The notes under the pieces: model-generated
Told to the model about the DNA's origin: nothing
What the model saw: only the letters and a program-made list of their open reading frames with translations
Databases searched by the model: none
Translations under genes and position numbers: made by a program
Shown here: in pieces, positions 55,551-64,000 of the stretch
How positions within the stretch are numbered: position 1 is the first letter of the stretch
Layout of the letters: the number at the start of each line of letters is the position of its first letter
DNA from: Novosphingobium sp. FKTRR1
Lineage (GTDB): Bacteria; Pseudomonadota; Alphaproteobacteria; Sphingomonadales; Sphingomonadaceae
Direction: 5' to 3'
Length of the DNA stretch: 64,000 nucleotides
Assembly (NCBI RefSeq): GCF_020404405.1
Contig: NZ_JAIZDA010000004.1
Location: forward strand, 1 to 64,000

Positions 55551-56402
55551 TTACGCCGCCGCCTTGCCCGCCATAAGGTAGTCGAGCACCGTGGCCAAGG
55601 TAGCCTTCAGGTCGCGGCGATGGACCACCATGTCGAGCATGCCATGGGCGTGCAGGTATTCGGCGCGCTGGAAGCCTTCGGGCAGCTTTTCGCGGATCGT
55701 GTCCTGAATGACGCGCTGCCCGGCAAAGCCGATCAGAGCGCCCGGTTCGGCAATCTGTACGTCGCCCAGCATGGCATAGCTGGCGGTGACGCCCCCCGTG
55801 GTGGGATCGGTCAGTACGACGATATAGGGCAGCCCCGCCGCATGCAGCAGCGAGATCGCCACCGTGGTGCGGGGCATCTGCATCAATGACAGGATGCCTT
55901 CCTGCATGCGTGCGCCACCGGCAGCGGTGACGGCGATGTAGGGCGCCTTTTCCTTGATCGCGGCCCGGACCCCGGCAATGAATGCATCGCCCACCGCCAT
56001 GCCCATCGACCCGCCCATGAAGGCGAATTCCTGAACGCCAACCACGGCCTTGTGCCCGTTGATCGTGCCGACGCCGTTGGTCAGCGCATCGGCATGCGGA
56101 TTGGCGGCGCGGGCGGCCTTGATCCGGTCGACGTAGCGCTTGGAGTCACGGAACTTGAGCGGGTCGTCCTTGACCTTGGGCGCGGGCAGCAGGGTGAAAC
56201 CGGGGTCAAGCAGTTGCGACAGCCGCGCATCGGCACCGATGCGGCCGTGGTGTTCGCAACGCGGGCAGACCGACAGGTTTTCCTGGTAGTCCTTGACGAA
56301 CAGCATCTCGGCACACGACGGGCACTTGATCCACAAGTTGTCGGGCGTGTCGCGCTTGGGCGTGAACGGCAGCGCGTTGCGGACTTTGGTGATCCAGCTC
56401 AT
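55551..56402 (-). CDS. accD: Acetyl-CoA carboxylase carboxyltransferase subunit beta
   Basis: A 283-residue beta subunit of the carboxyltransferase making malonyl-CoA for fatty-acid synthesis. The N-terminal zinc ribbon has Cys27, Cys30, Cys46 and Cys49 ([12 protein letters not shown]...VCPRCEHH). The crotonase-like core follows with [22 protein letters not shown] and [13 protein letters not shown]. Preceded by GAGGAG and starting 14 bases after the trpA stop, so cotranscribed with it. Confidence 0.97.
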   Translation of the reverse strand: MSWITKVRNALPFTPKRDTPDNLWIKCPSCAEMLFVKDYQENLSVCPRCEHHGRIGADARLSQLLDPGFTLLPAPKVKDDPLKFRDSKRYVDRIKAARAANPHADALTNGVGTINGHKAVVGVQEFAFMGGSMGMAVGDAFIAGVRAAIKEKAPYIAVTAAGGARMQEGILSLMQMPRTTVAISLLHAAGLPYIVVLTDPTTGGVTASYAMLGDVQIAEPGALIGFAGQRVIQDTIREKLPEGFQRAEYLHAHGMLDMVVHRRDLKATLATVLDYLMAGKAAA

Positions 56403-56415
56403 ACCCGGATACTCC

Positions 56416-57219
56416 TCACAATGTGCCCTTGCGGGCGGCGTGAACGGCATCGGCCAGCGCGCGGACAAGGTCTCGCACCGGGCCTGCGGCATTCGCGCCA
56501 TGCTGTTGGACAAGGTCGATGATCGCCGAGCCGACGACCACGCCATCGGCCACGGCCGCAATCGGCCCGGCCTGTTCGGGGGTGCGCACGCCGAAGCCGA
56601 CGGCGATCGGCACTTGCGCGGTCTGCTTGATCCGCGTCACCGCTTCCTCGATGCTGGCGAGCGCGGCCGACTGCTTGCCGGTGATCCCGGCGACCGACAC
56701 GTAATAGAGGAAACCTGACGATCCATCGAGCACAGCGGGAAGCCGCGCATGATCGGTGGTCGGCGTGGCCAGACGGATCGGGCTGATGCCCTTGGCGCGC
56801 AGCGAGGGCCCGAGCTCGGCGTCCTCTTCGGGCGGAATGTCGACGCAGATCACGCCATCGACGCCCGCATCGGCGCAGGCATTGGCAAACCATTCGGGCC
56901 CGCGCACGATCATCGGGTTGGCATAGCCCATCAGCACCAGCGGCACATCAGGATGGCGCGCGCGGAAGTCCTTGGCGATGCGGAAGATGTCGGCGGTCCT
57001 GGTCCCCGCACCGAGCGCGCGCAAGTTGGCCAACTGGATCGCCGGGCCATCGGCCATCGGATCGGTGAACGGCATGCCCAGTTCGATCACATCGGCCCCG
57101 CCCTCGACAAGCGCATCAAGGATGGCGGGCGTGGCGGCGGGCGTGGGATCGCCCCCGGTGACGAAGCAGACGAGCGCCGGATGGCCCTTGGCGAAGGCGG
57201 CAGAGAGGCGGGTGGTCAC
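56416..57219 (-). CDS. trpA: Tryptophan synthase alpha subunit
   Basis: A 267-residue TIM barrel that cleaves indole-3-glycerol phosphate to indole and glyceraldehyde 3-phosphate, passing indole to TrpB. Catalytic Glu46 (VIELGMPF) and Asp57 (DPMADGP) are present, and the loop PTTDHARLP is intact. The start is a GTG at 57219 with AAGGGGAG ahead of it; the frame upstream runs into the repeat element. Unlike the usual tight trpBA junction, almost 490 bases separate it from trpB. Confidence 0.95.
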   Translation of the reverse strand: MTTRLSAAFAKGHPALVCFVTGGDPTPAATPAILDALVEGGADVIELGMPFTDPMADGPAIQLANLRALGAGTRTADIFRIAKDFRARHPDVPLVLMGYANPMIVRGPEWFANACADAGVDGVICVDIPPEEDAELGPSLRAKGISPIRLATPTTDHARLPAVLDGSSGFLYYVSVAGITGKQSAALASIEEAVTRIKQTAQVPIAVGFGVRTPEQAGPIAAVADGVVVGSAIIDLVQQHGANAAGPVRDLVRALADAVHAARKGTL

Positions 57220-57280
57220 TTGGCCCGCTCCCCTTGAGGGGAGTGGGTTGGGCTTCGAAACGTCATATCGAACTACCTTC

Positions 57281-57418
57281 GTCACCCTGAACTTGTTTCA
57301 GGGTCCATTTTGCCGGTTGTGCTGAGGAATGCGGCATAATGCCAACATCACCGCCGATTCTGGAATTGCTGGCACCGCGTCTGATGCCCGATGGACCCTG
57401 AAACAAGTTCAGGGTGAC
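57281..57418. repeat. Pair of 27-bp inverted palindromic (REP-like) repeats
   Basis: The left copy (57281-57307) begins GTCACCCTGAAC and ends CAGGGTCCA; the right copy (57392-57418) is its exact reverse complement, 84 bases away. Each copy is itself partly palindromic (CCCTGAA...TTCAGGG), and the pair can form a large cruciform or hairpin. Elements of this kind are, to my knowledge, dispersed in sphingomonad intergenic regions; only this pair is present here. Confidence 0.85.
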
Positions 57419-57468
57419 AAGGGCCGGGACAGCTTGCTGGCCAATGCTCACAACACTTTGCATCGGGA

Positions 57469-57711
57469 TCATCTCTTGAATTTCCAAATCGCTGCAACCC
57501 CGCACAGGACTGAAGTCGCAAAAGCGATTAGTGCTGCCGTCGCGACTACATAGCCAAAACCAACAATCGAGCAATCATACACACAACGTGGCGCTGCTGT
57601 GTCGGTAGGTTGCCAACGGAATGCGCCAGAGTTCAACCACTGCAGTAAGGCAAGTGCAGTAGTCAGCAAGGCGGCGCAGGACACAGCATAGTGCCCCGCG
57701 CCCAGCCTCAC
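57469..57711 (-). CDS. Small two-helix membrane protein inserted between trpB and trpA
   Basis: An 80-residue frame starting with GTG at 57711, overlapping the trpB stop (GTGA). It encodes two hydrophobic helices ([16 protein letters not shown] and [24 protein letters not shown]) separated by a polar loop with two cysteines (CVYDC) and ending with a positive KFKR tail. Codon use is more AT-rich than in the trp genes around it (TTT, GCA, TCT, TTG), suggesting acquisition. No family recognised. Coupling to trpB and the coherent membrane pattern argue for a real gene. Confidence 0.55.
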   Translation of the reverse strand: MRLGAGHYAVSCAALLTTALALLQWLNSGAFRWQPTDTAAPRCVYDCSIVGFGYVVATAALIAFATSVLCGVAAIWKFKR

Positions 57712-58922
57712 AACGTAACCCCCAGATGCTCCGCGACCGAGAAGATGTCCTTGTCGCCGCGGCCGCACAGGTTGGCCAGGATGATCTGGTCCTTGTCCAT
57801 CGTCGGGGCGATCTTCTTGACCGCGGCGATGGCGTGGGCGGGCTCCAGCGCGGGGATGATGCCTTCGGTGCGGCACAGCAACTGGAAGCCGTCGAGCGCC
57901 TCGGTGTCGGTGACCGAGGTATATTCCACCCGGCCGTTTTCCTTGAGCCAGGCGTGTTCCGGCCCAATCCCGGGATAGTCCAGACCTGCCGAGATCGAAT
58001 GGCCTTCAAGGATCTGGCCGTCCTCGTCCTGCAGCAGATAGGTCTTGTTGCCGTGGAGGACGCCCGGCTTGCCACCGGCAAGGCTGGCGGCGTGCAGGTC
58101 GTGCAACCCGTGGCCCGCAGCCTCCACGCCCAGCATCTTGACGCTGGGATCATCGAGGAAGGGGTGGAACAGGCCGATGGCGTTGCTGCCGCCGCCGATG
58201 GCCGCGACCAACAGATCGGGCAGGCGATTGATGCGGCTGAGCATCTGCGCGCGCGCCTCACGCCCGATCACGCTCTGGAAGTCGCGGACGAGTTCGGGGT
58301 AAGGATGCGGACCGGCGGCGGTGCCGATGATGTAGAACGTGTTGTGCACGTTCGCCACCCAGTCGCGCAGCGCCTCGTTCATCGCGTCCTTGAGCGTGCC
58401 GGCGCCTGCGGTAACGGGCACCACTTCGGCGCCCAGCAGCTTCATGCGGAACACATTGGGCGCCTGGCGCGCCACGTCGGTTGCGCCCATGAAGATCACG
58501 CAAGGCAGGCCGAAGCGCGCGCAGACGGTGGCCGTGGCGACGCCGTGCTGACCCGCGCCGGTTTCCGCGATGATCCGCGTCTTGCCCATGCGGATGGCCA
58601 GCAGGATCTGGCCGATGCAGTTGTTGATCTTGTGCGCGCCGGTGTGGTTGAGCTCGTCACGCTTGAACCACACTTGCGCGCCGCCCAATTCCTCGGTGAG
58701 GCGGGGGGCGAAGTACAACGGGCTGGGGCGGCCGACATAGTGTTCGAGCAGGTCGTCGAACTCAGCCTGGAACGCCGGGTCGGCCTTGGCCTTGCGGTAT
58801 TCGGCTTCAAGGTCGAGCACCAGCGGCATCAGCGTTTCGGCGACATAACGCCCGCCGAACTGGCCGAAGTGGCCGCGCTCGTCAGGCTGGTTGCGGAAGC
58901 TGTTTGGGGTCTGAGCGGTCAT
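57708..58922 (-). CDS. trpB: Tryptophan synthase beta subunit
   Basis: A 404-residue PLP enzyme condensing indole with serine. The Schiff-base lysine Lys98 is in HTGAHKINN, followed by [12 protein letters not shown] and the phosphate-binding [35 protein letters not shown] is the normal start. Minus-strand cluster member; trpF lies upstream beyond a plus-strand barrel gene. Confidence 0.97.
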   Translation of the reverse strand: MTAQTPNSFRNQPDERGHFGQFGGRYVAETLMPLVLDLEAEYRKAKADPAFQAEFDDLLEHYVGRPSPLYFAPRLTEELGGAQVWFKRDELNHTGAHKINNCIGQILLAIRMGKTRIIAETGAGQHGVATATVCARFGLPCVIFMGATDVARQAPNVFRMKLLGAEVVPVTAGAGTLKDAMNEALRDWVANVHNTFYIIGTAAGPHPYPELVRDFQSVIGREARAQMLSRINRLPDLLVAAIGGGSNAIGLFHPFLDDPSVKMLGVEAAGHGLHDLHAASLAGGKPGVLHGNKTYLLQDEDGQILEGHSISAGLDYPGIGPEHAWLKENGRVEYTSVTDTEALDGFQLLCRTEGIIPALEPAHAIAAVKKIAPTMDKDQIILANLCGRGDKDIFSVAEHLGVTL

Positions 58923-59270
58923 GCCCGGTCGCTTGGCAGAGCGCAGGGCGATTGTCCAGATTCACCCCGCAAAACAGGTGTCGCTGCCCGCATGGGCGGC
59001 TCCCGCCACATGGTGATCACGCGAGGCGCGTTCAGCCTGCAGCAAGGTTGCGGCGGGCAGCGGGGCGCGCTGGCCGCAGAATGAAAGCAGCGGACGTCCG
59101 GCGATCCAACAAGTGCACATCCAGTATCGAGCGCGATGTGTGGCATATTTGTTACGATCACTGGCCGCTTGACCGCGCTTTTCAGATTTCCTGTTGTCGA
59201 TCAGTTGCGTGAACTTTAGAAGCCGCGTTGAAGCAGAGCAGAGATGTTTTTGCGCTTTGGAGAAGTCGCC
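58923..59270. other. Divergent region between trpB and the small barrel gene
   Basis: 348 bases without a coding frame. It must carry a promoter for trpB, since trpF is separated by an opposite-strand gene and its terminator. It also holds a promoter-like pair for the plus-strand gene at 59194-59222. Otherwise nothing is recognised. Confidence 0.5.
59194..59222 (+). promoter_or_regulatory. Possible promoter of the small barrel gene
   Basis: TTGTCG (59194-59199), 17 bp, TAGAAG (59217-59222) gives a sigma-70-like match about 49 bases before the ATG at 59271. Confidence 0.35.
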
Positions 59271-59744
59271 ATGCGTCATCTGATTATTACGCTTGCAGCA
59301 TTTGGTGCTTTTGTTGCGCCGACTGTCGCCAAGGCAGGTGATTACGATTGGCGCGGTGAAGTTCATGCCGGACCGGTGTGGTCGCATGGTCATGCCAAGG
59401 GCGTCATCGGCGTCAGCGGCGGCGTTGACACCACAGTGGTCGGGCCGGTGTTCGTCGGTGCTGAAGCCGATCTCGACAAGGGTTTGACCAGAGGTGCACG
59501 CGTTTCCTTGGGTCTGGCTGGGCGCGCGGGGTTTGAGCTTCCTGCCATCGGCAAGATCTATGCCGTCGGTGGTTACGCCACGCGGTCCTATCGGGGTGGC
59601 GACAGCGTGTGGAACGCAGGCGGCGGCATCCAGCACCCGATCCTGCCCGGCGTCTATGGCAAGGCCGAATATCGTCATTACTATGCATCGCAGCGCTCAG
59701 CCGCTGCAAACGGCGTGCTGATCGGCATCGGCACGCACTTCTGA
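59271..59744 (+). CDS. Small outer-membrane beta-barrel-like protein
   Basis: A 157-residue protein with a signal peptide (MRHLIITLAAFGAFVAPTVAKA, cleavage near AKA-GDYD). The mature part of alternating Gly/aromatic strands (EVHAGPVWSHGHAKG, VFVGAEADLDKG, VSLGLAGRAGF, YGKAEYRHYYAS) ends in Phe (IGIGTHF), as in small porin-like barrels. The motif YGKAEYRHYY is reminiscent of the barrels at 5.4-7.0 kb. GGAG is 9 bases before the ATG. It stands in reverse orientation between trpF and trpB and has its own strong terminator. Confidence 0.78.
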   Translation: MRHLIITLAAFGAFVAPTVAKAGDYDWRGEVHAGPVWSHGHAKGVIGVSGGVDTTVVGPVFVGAEADLDKGLTRGARVSLGLAGRAGFELPAIGKIYAVGGYATRSYRGGDSVWNAGGGIQHPILPGVYGKAEYRHYYASQRSAAANGVLIGIGTHF

Positions 59745-59786
59745 CCGAACCCACCTGCGCGCATTGTGCGTGCAAAAACTTGAACA

Positions 59787-59823
59787 GGGCGGCGGTTCCT
59801 AGCGGAATCGCTGCCCTTTTTTT
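59787..59823 (+). terminator. Terminator of the small barrel gene
   Basis: GGGCGGCGGTTCC pairs with GGAATCGCTGCCC (a 13-bp stem with minor mismatches, 4-base loop) and is followed by U7. Confidence 0.88.
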
Positions 59824-59832
59824 GTACGGATA

Positions 59833-60477
59833 TCAAGCAGCGCGAACGGCCGCGCAGAATGCTGCGATCCTGCCTGCATCCTTGATGCCGGGGGCGCTTT
59901 CAACGCCGGTTGAGACATCCACCGCAGTCGCTCCGGTCAGTCCGATCGCTTCGCCCACATTGGCAGGATCAAGCCCGCCCGCCAGCATCCAGGGCAAGGG
60001 ATGGCTGACCCCGCGCAACAAGTCCCAATCGATGCGCAAACCCGTACCGCCGGGCAGGTCGGCGCCTTCGGGCGGCTTTGCGTCATAGAGAATGCGGTCG
60101 GCCGCGCCGACGAAGGTCTTTGCCGCGGCAAGATCGGCGCGTTTGCGGACACCGATCGCCTTCCACACCTCGCGCCCGGTTTCGGCTTGGATGCGCGCCA
60201 GCGTGGCCGCGTCTTCCTTGCCGTGAAGTTGCAGCACGTCGAGTGGCACTTGCGCCAGAACTTCGCTCAGAAACGCGGGCTGGGGATCAACGAACAGCCC
60301 TACGACCCTGACCTTGCCGGCGGCGCGGTTGGCAAGTGCTGCGGCCAGCGCCGGATCGACGGTGCGCGGGCTTTTGGCAAAGAACACCAGCCCGATGTAA
60401 TCGGCACGCGCGGCGACGGCCGCATCGAGCGTGTCGGGCGTCGAAATTCCGCAGATCTTGATAAGTGGCGTGCGCAT
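59833..60477 (-). CDS. trpF: Phosphoribosylanthranilate isomerase
   Basis: A 214-residue TIM barrel for the Amadori rearrangement of phosphoribosylanthranilate. The catalytic cysteine is in IKICGISTPD and the general acid Asp is in DRILYDAKPP; the phosphate loop is WMLAGGLDPANV and DVSTGVES closes the barrel. In alphaproteobacteria trpF is normally followed directly by trpB and trpA; here its transcript meets the terminator region of the opposite-strand barrel gene. Confidence 0.95.
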   Translation of the reverse strand: MRTPLIKICGISTPDTLDAAVAARADYIGLVFFAKSPRTVDPALAAALANRAAGKVRVVGLFVDPQPAFLSEVLAQVPLDVLQLHGKEDAATLARIQAETGREVWKAIGVRKRADLAAAKTFVGAADRILYDAKPPEGADLPGGTGLRIDWDLLRGVSHPLPWMLAGGLDPANVGEAIGLTGATAVDVSTGVESAPGIKDAGRIAAFCAAVRAA

Positions 60478-60533
60478 GGTGGCGGGTTAGGCCAGCCATG
60501 CGCATGCGTCAAACCGACTTGTCGGGCGTGCGA

Positions 60534-61298
60534 TCAGTTGGCGGTCGGGGCCAGTTCGTAAGTCACCGTGACGCTGGCGGCGATATCGAGTTCGCCTGCC
60601 GCGACCGGGCTGGGGGCGTCGGCGCGCATCGCCTTGGCCATGGCGAACACCGGCATCGGCTGCGGGTTGTAGCCACCGCCTTCGCTGATCGTCAGCACGC
60701 GCAGCACCCGCAGGCCCGAAGCCTTGGCGTAAAGCTCGGCGCGCGCGCGGGCCTTGCTGACCGCCTCGACCCGCGCCTGATCGGTGGCGGCATCGGGATT
60801 GTCGAGCAGGAACTGGGGACCGCTGATCTGGTTGGCCCCGGCGGAGACGAGCGTGTCGATGACTTTGCCGAATTCGCTGACGCGGCGCTGCTTGACCTGT
60901 ACCTGATTGGTGGCTTGATAGCCGACGATCGCTGGTTCGCGCGGGCCGGAGCCGTTGTTGTCCGGGCGCTGCTCGGCATAGACCGGGTTCACCGACAGGT
61001 TGCTTGTCTGGATATCACGGTCGGCGATGCCTGCCTTCTTGAGCGCGGCGATCACGTGGTTCATCTTGTTCGCATTGTCAGACAGCGCGCCCGATGCCGA
61101 CTTGGCTTGCGTCGTCACGCCTGCCGAAAACAGCGCCAGATCGGGCGTGGCCGTCGTTTTGCCCTCGGCGGTGAGCGTCAGCACGGCATCGCCAGCGGCG
61201 ACCACCGGCCCGCTCGACAGCGTTTGAGCGGTGGCGGGCAGCGCCATCGCGGCAAGCGGAAGCGCGGCGAGCGAGGCGACAAGAACGGTGCGGGTCAT
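60534..61298 (-). CDS. SIMPL domain (DUF541) periplasmic protein
   Basis: A 254-residue exported protein: signal peptide MTRTVLVASLAALPLAAMAL with cleavage near ATAQ, then the SIMPL fold (VLTLTAEGKTTATPDLALFSAGVTTQ, KMNHVIAALKKAGIADRDIQT, YQATNQVQVKQ). Members form oligomeric periplasmic assemblies and are linked to stress or signalling; the exact role is unknown. GGGAGA precedes the ATG at 61298. Single gene, 110 bases downstream of a GNAT gene on the same strand. Confidence 0.88.
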   Translation of the reverse strand: MTRTVLVASLAALPLAAMALPATAQTLSSGPVVAAGDAVLTLTAEGKTTATPDLALFSAGVTTQAKSASGALSDNANKMNHVIAALKKAGIADRDIQTSNLSVNPVYAEQRPDNNGSGPREPAIVGYQATNQVQVKQRRVSEFGKVIDTLVSAGANQISGPQFLLDNPDAATDQARVEAVSKARARAELYAKASGLRVLRVLTISEGGGYNPQPMPVFAMAKAMRADAPSPVAAGELDIAASVTVTYELAPTAN

Positions 61299-61407
61299 CA
61301 GATTGGTCTCCCTGTTACGATGGACCCATGGTGGGGCAGCAGTGATGACAGGGTGATGAACCGCAACGTCGGCCTGCGTTAAGCGGGCATCCATGGGCCA
61401 ATGAGTT

Positions 61408-61920
61408 TCAGCCGATGGCGCGTTCCAGCACGGCCATGGCGAACGGCACGGCGATCGGCAGCGGGAAGGGGCGGACTTCGGGCGTGCGGACATATCCGCG
61501 CCGCTCATAATAGGCGATCAGTTCAGGCCGCGCATCGACCACGGTCATTTCCATCACGCTGGCGGCGAATTCGCGAACGGCGACTGCCTCGATCGCGGCG
61601 ATCAGCGCGCGGCCGAGTCCATCGCTCTGCAGTTCCGGATCGACGCAGAGCATGCCCATATAGGCGCGGCCATTGCCGAGGTTCGTGGCGTTGACGGACC
61701 CTGCCAGTGCGCCAATGGCGTCCTCTGCCAGCAGCACGCGCTTGTCGGGATCGGCGATCAGGCTGGCCAACTCATCGTCGGAGGTGCGATCCCCATCGAG
61801 CAGATCGGCCTCATGCGTCCAGCCGCGCTTGGCGCTGGCGCCGCGATAGGCGGATTCGACCAGTGCCCGCAGGCGCGGCACATCGGCCAGCGTGGCGAAG
61901 CGAAAGCAGAGTTCGGTCAT
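61408..61920 (-). CDS. GNAT family N-acetyltransferase
   Basis: A 170-residue acetyltransferase. LCFRFATLADVPRLRALVESAYRG is the usual N-terminal alpha-beta unit. The acetyl-CoA pyrophosphate loop is represented by GMLCVDPELQSDGLGRALIAAIEA (Q/RxxGxG/A form: QSDGLG). A late MTVVDARPELIAYYERRGYVRT segment has the conserved tyrosine. The substrate is unknown. It begins 13 bases after the pyrF stop, so it is probably cotranscribed with pyrF. Confidence 0.88.
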   Translation of the reverse strand: MTELCFRFATLADVPRLRALVESAYRGASAKRGWTHEADLLDGDRTSDDELASLIADPDKRVLLAEDAIGALAGSVNATNLGNGRAYMGMLCVDPELQSDGLGRALIAAIEAVAVREFAASVMEMTVVDARPELIAYYERRGYVRTPEVRPFPLPIAVPFAMAVLERAIG

Positions 61921-61933
61921 CGCGGCAATGTGG

Positions 61934-62608
61934 TCAGAGCGTACCTTCGATCGCGCGCGCGGCGGCTACCGGGTCTTCGGCGCGGGCAATCGGGCGACCG
62001 ATCACCAGCACGCTGGCCCCGGCATCGCGCGCGGCGCGCGGCGTGACGGTGCGCTTCTGGTCAGCCGCGCTGCCTTCGGCTGGGCGCAGGCCGGGCACCA
62101 CGAAGAAGCCCTTCTTCCAGCGCTGGTGGATCGCGCCGACTTCATGGCCCGAACATACGATGCCGTCGAGTCCGGCTTCCTGTGCAAGGTCGGCCAGCCG
62201 CAGGGCCTGATTATGGGCGCCGCCATTGACCCCGATCCGTGCGAGGTCGGCGTCGTCAAGGCTGGTCAGCACGGTCACGGCCACGACCTTGGTATGCTCG
62301 CCCGCCGCAGCCTTGGCATCCTCAAGCATGGCGCGCCCACCGGCGGCGTGGACGGTGACAATGGCCGGCTCAAGCACGTGAATGGCCTGCATCGCGGCGG
62401 CCACGGTGTTGGGAATGTCGTGCAGCTTCAGGTCGAGAAATATCGGCAGGCCGACCTTGGCGATCTCATGCACGCCATGATGGCCGTGGGCGCAGAAGAA
62501 TTCGAGCCCGAGCTTGAGCCCGCCGACATGGCCGCGCACCTTCTGGGCAAGCGCCACGGCAGCGTCGAGGCGGGGCAAGTCGAGCGCGAGATAGATGGGG
62601 TTGCTCAC
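61934..62608 (-). CDS. pyrF: Orotidine 5'-phosphate decarboxylase
   Basis: A 224-residue TIM barrel completing UMP synthesis. The catalytic tetrad Asp59-x-Lys61-x-x-Asp64 is in FLDLKLHDIPNT, with a substrate lysine in GLKLGLEFF and the phosphate loop VVPGLRP...GRPIARAEDP. The start is a GTG at 62608 overlapping the stop of the LapA-domain gene (GTGA). The frame upstream of it belongs to a different reading of that gene. Confidence 0.95.
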   Translation of the reverse strand: MSNPIYLALDLPRLDAAVALAQKVRGHVGGLKLGLEFFCAHGHHGVHEIAKVGLPIFLDLKLHDIPNTVAAAMQAIHVLEPAIVTVHAAGGRAMLEDAKAAAGEHTKVVAVTVLTSLDDADLARIGVNGGAHNQALRLADLAQEAGLDGIVCSGHEVGAIHQRWKKGFFVVPGLRPAEGSAADQKRTVTPRAARDAGASVLVIGRPIARAEDPVAAARAIEGTL

Positions 62609-62901
62609 GATTGGGGCTCGGTCCGGTCTGAAGGGAGGGAAGAGGAGTTGGCGGTGCCGCTGTTGCCCAGCGTGGCTTCGAGATTGGCAATCCGCCGCCC
62701 AAGCCGCCAGCGCGTGGCCTGCAGGACAAGCGCTGTCGGGACAAGGCCGCCGAGGAACGCGCCTATGACCAGTCCGGGCAGCTTGGCGTCCATCACCAGA
62801 CCCGGCCAGATCCGCACTTCGACCGAGTTCCAGTTGGCGGCGGTGAATGCCACCAGCGCCAGTATCAGCACCAGCCACAGGAACGTGCGCAAACCTTTCA
62901 T
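62605..62901 (-). CDS. LapA-domain (DUF1049) membrane protein
   Basis: A 98-residue protein with two membrane helices, FLWLVLILALVAFTAANW and GLVIGAFLGGLVPTALVLQ, separated by a short loop (SVEVRIWPGLVMDAKLP), followed by an RRIANLEATL coiled tail: the LapA/YciS layout. In other bacteria such proteins work with LapB in controlling lipopolysaccharide synthesis. AGGAGG is placed for GTG 62904 or ATG 62901. It overlaps pyrF by 4 bases. Confidence 0.86.
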   Translation of the reverse strand: MKGLRTFLWLVLILALVAFTAANWNSVEVRIWPGLVMDAKLPGLVIGAFLGGLVPTALVLQATRWRLGRRIANLEATLGNSGTANSSSLPSDRTEPQS

Positions 62902-62989
62902 CACGATCCTCCTGTTGTCGTTGCACCAAGCCTAAGCACAACTTCGCAAGTTGACCAGAGGCTGATGCCAGTTGCGACGTGTGCCGGCC

Positions 62990-64000
62990 TCAGCCAGCAG
63001 TTGCATCCGGTCCGAACACCCGGTCGAAAATCGTATCGACCGCCTTGAAGTGATAGCCAAGGTCGAACTTGTCCTCGATCTGTGCCGGGGTAAGCGCGGC
63101 GGTGACTTCGGCGTCGGCCTTGAGCAGTTCGAGCAAGCTGAGCTGTCCGTCAGATTGCCACACCTGCATCGCGTTGCGCTGGACCAGCCGATACGCGTCG
63201 TCGCGGGTCACCCCGGCCTGCGTCAGCGCCAGCAGCACGCGCTGCGAATGGACCAGCCCGCCCATGCGATCGAGGTTCTTTTGCATGCGCTCGGGATAGA
63301 TCACCAATTTGTCGACCACGCTGGTCAGCCGGGCGAGCGCGAAGTCGAGCGTGATCGTGGCGTCCGGCCCGATGTAGCGTTCGACCGACGAGTGCGAGAT
63401 GTCACGCTCGTGCCACAGTGCCACGTTCTCCAGTGCCGGGGTCACGGCCGAGCGTACCACGCGGGCAAGGCCGGTGAGGTTTTCGGTGAGCACCGGATTG
63501 CGCTTGTGCGGCATCGCCGACGAGCCCTTCTGCCCCGGCGAGAAGTATTCCTCGGCTTCGAGCACTTCGGTGCGCTGCAGGTGACGCACTTCGGTGGCGA
63601 GCCGTTCGATGCTGCTTGCGATCACGCCCAGCGTGGCGAAGAACATCGCGTGACGATCGCGCGGGATCACCTGCGTGGACACCGGTTCGACCGCAAGGCC
63701 CAGCTTTTCGGCAACGTATTCCTCGACTTGCGGGTCGATGTTGGCAAAGGTTCCAACCGCGCCCGAGATCGCGCAGGTGGCGATTTCAGCGCGGGCGTTG
63801 ACCAGTCGGGCGCGGCAGCGGGTGAACTCGGCAAAGGCTTCTGCCAGCTTCTTGCCGAACGTGGTCGGCTCGGCGTGAATGCCGTGGCTGCGACCGATGG
63901 TGGGCGTGTACTTGTGTTCGAACGCGCGGCGGCGGATCGCGGCAAGCAAGGCGTCGATGTCATCAAGCAGAATGTCCGACGCGCGCGCCAGTTGCACCGA
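62990..64000 (-). CDS. purB: Adenylosuccinate lyase, 5' end beyond the window
   Basis: The C-terminal 336 residues of a fumarase/aspartase-superfamily enzyme that acts twice in purine synthesis (SAICAR to AICAR, adenylosuccinate to AMP). The signature loop GSSAMPHKRNP is intact, as are SHGIHAEPTTFG and the SISCAISGAVG-like region (ATCAISGAVGT). About 100 N-terminal residues lie beyond the right edge, judged from the usual length of about 430. The gene ends at 62990 with TGA. Confidence 0.95.
   Translation of the reverse strand, partial: SVQLARASDILLDDIDALLAAIRRRAFEHKYTPTIGRSHGIHAEPTTFGKKLAEAFAEFTRCRARLVNARAEIATCAISGAVGTFANIDPQVEEYVAEKLGLAVEPVSTQVIPRDRHAMFFATLGVIASSIERLATEVRHLQRTEVLEAEEYFSPGQKGSSAMPHKRNPVLTENLTGLARVVRSAVTPALENVALWHERDISHSSVERYIGPDATITLDFALARLTSVVDKLVIYPERMQKNLDRMGGLVHSQRVLLALTQAGVTRDDAYRLVQRNAMQVWQSDGQLSLLELLKADAEVTAALTPAQIEDKFDLGYHFKAVDTIFDRVFGPDATAG

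Overview
This window looks like chromosomal DNA of a GC-rich alphaproteobacterium of the Sphingomonadales (Novosphingobium/Sphingobium type). The evidence is a CckA-type hybrid kinase, a stand-alone CpdR receiver, direct-repeat LexA operators of the GTTC-N7-GTTC class, a trpF-trpB-trpA-accD-folC cluster, and a palindromic intergenic repeat of a kind I recall as common in sphingomonads. No prophage, insertion sequence, plasmid backbone or CRISPR array is visible; most of the window is ordinary core genome.

Left part (1-12.5 kb): about 1.2 kb without a supportable gene, then argG (-), a phzF-like gene (+), rlmN (-), two tandem paralogous outer-membrane barrels (+), a tight four-gene minus-strand operon in which every junction is a 4-base ATGA overlap (histidine phosphatase, DUF4169, a 67-aa unknown, an exported protein), a GreA/GreB-family factor (-), a soluble lytic transglycosylase (-) and dapA (+). 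A 262-bp gap after dapA can fold into a long rod and is bracketed by a 15-bp direct repeat.

Middle (12.5-32 kb): 3-hydroxybutyrate dehydrogenase and a patatin-like lipase (-); smpB, a DUF2062 membrane protein and cckA (+), cckA probably starting at a TTG that overlaps the DUF2062 stop; an exported SAM-hydroxide adenosyltransferase (+); a soluble four-PAS chemoreceptor cotranscribed with a three-CheW-domain protein (-); recA with a promoter-embedded LexA site; a glutathione transferase, a methyltransferase, alaS and an exported S9 peptidase (+).

Right part (31-64 kb): a CPA2 antiporter, a DUF1963 protein and icd (-); a crotonase and a globin-coupled chemoreceptor (+); tRNA-Val(GAC); cpdR (-) divergent from an N-formylglutamate amidohydrolase (+); a candidate ~105-nt small RNA carrying an anti-Shine-Dalgarno CCUCCUCCC motif; sapC and an FAD-linked dehydrogenase (-); a DEAD-box helicase and an orphan Flp pilin (+); a UvrD-type helicase with a canonical LexA site at its start codon (-); MHS and AmpG transporters, rsmD and an RluB-type synthase; then folC, accD, trpA, trpB, trpF (interrupted twice), a SIMPL protein, a GNAT protein, pyrF, a LapA-domain protein and the 3' part of purB.

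Links: CckA and CpdR belong to one phosphorelay that controls CtrA activity and ClpXP proteolysis; SmpB feeds ClpXP through trans-translation; recA and uvrD share LexA-type operators; two soluble chemoreceptors and a CheW scaffold are present without cheA; the transglycosylase and AmpG-like permease fit muropeptide turnover and recycling.
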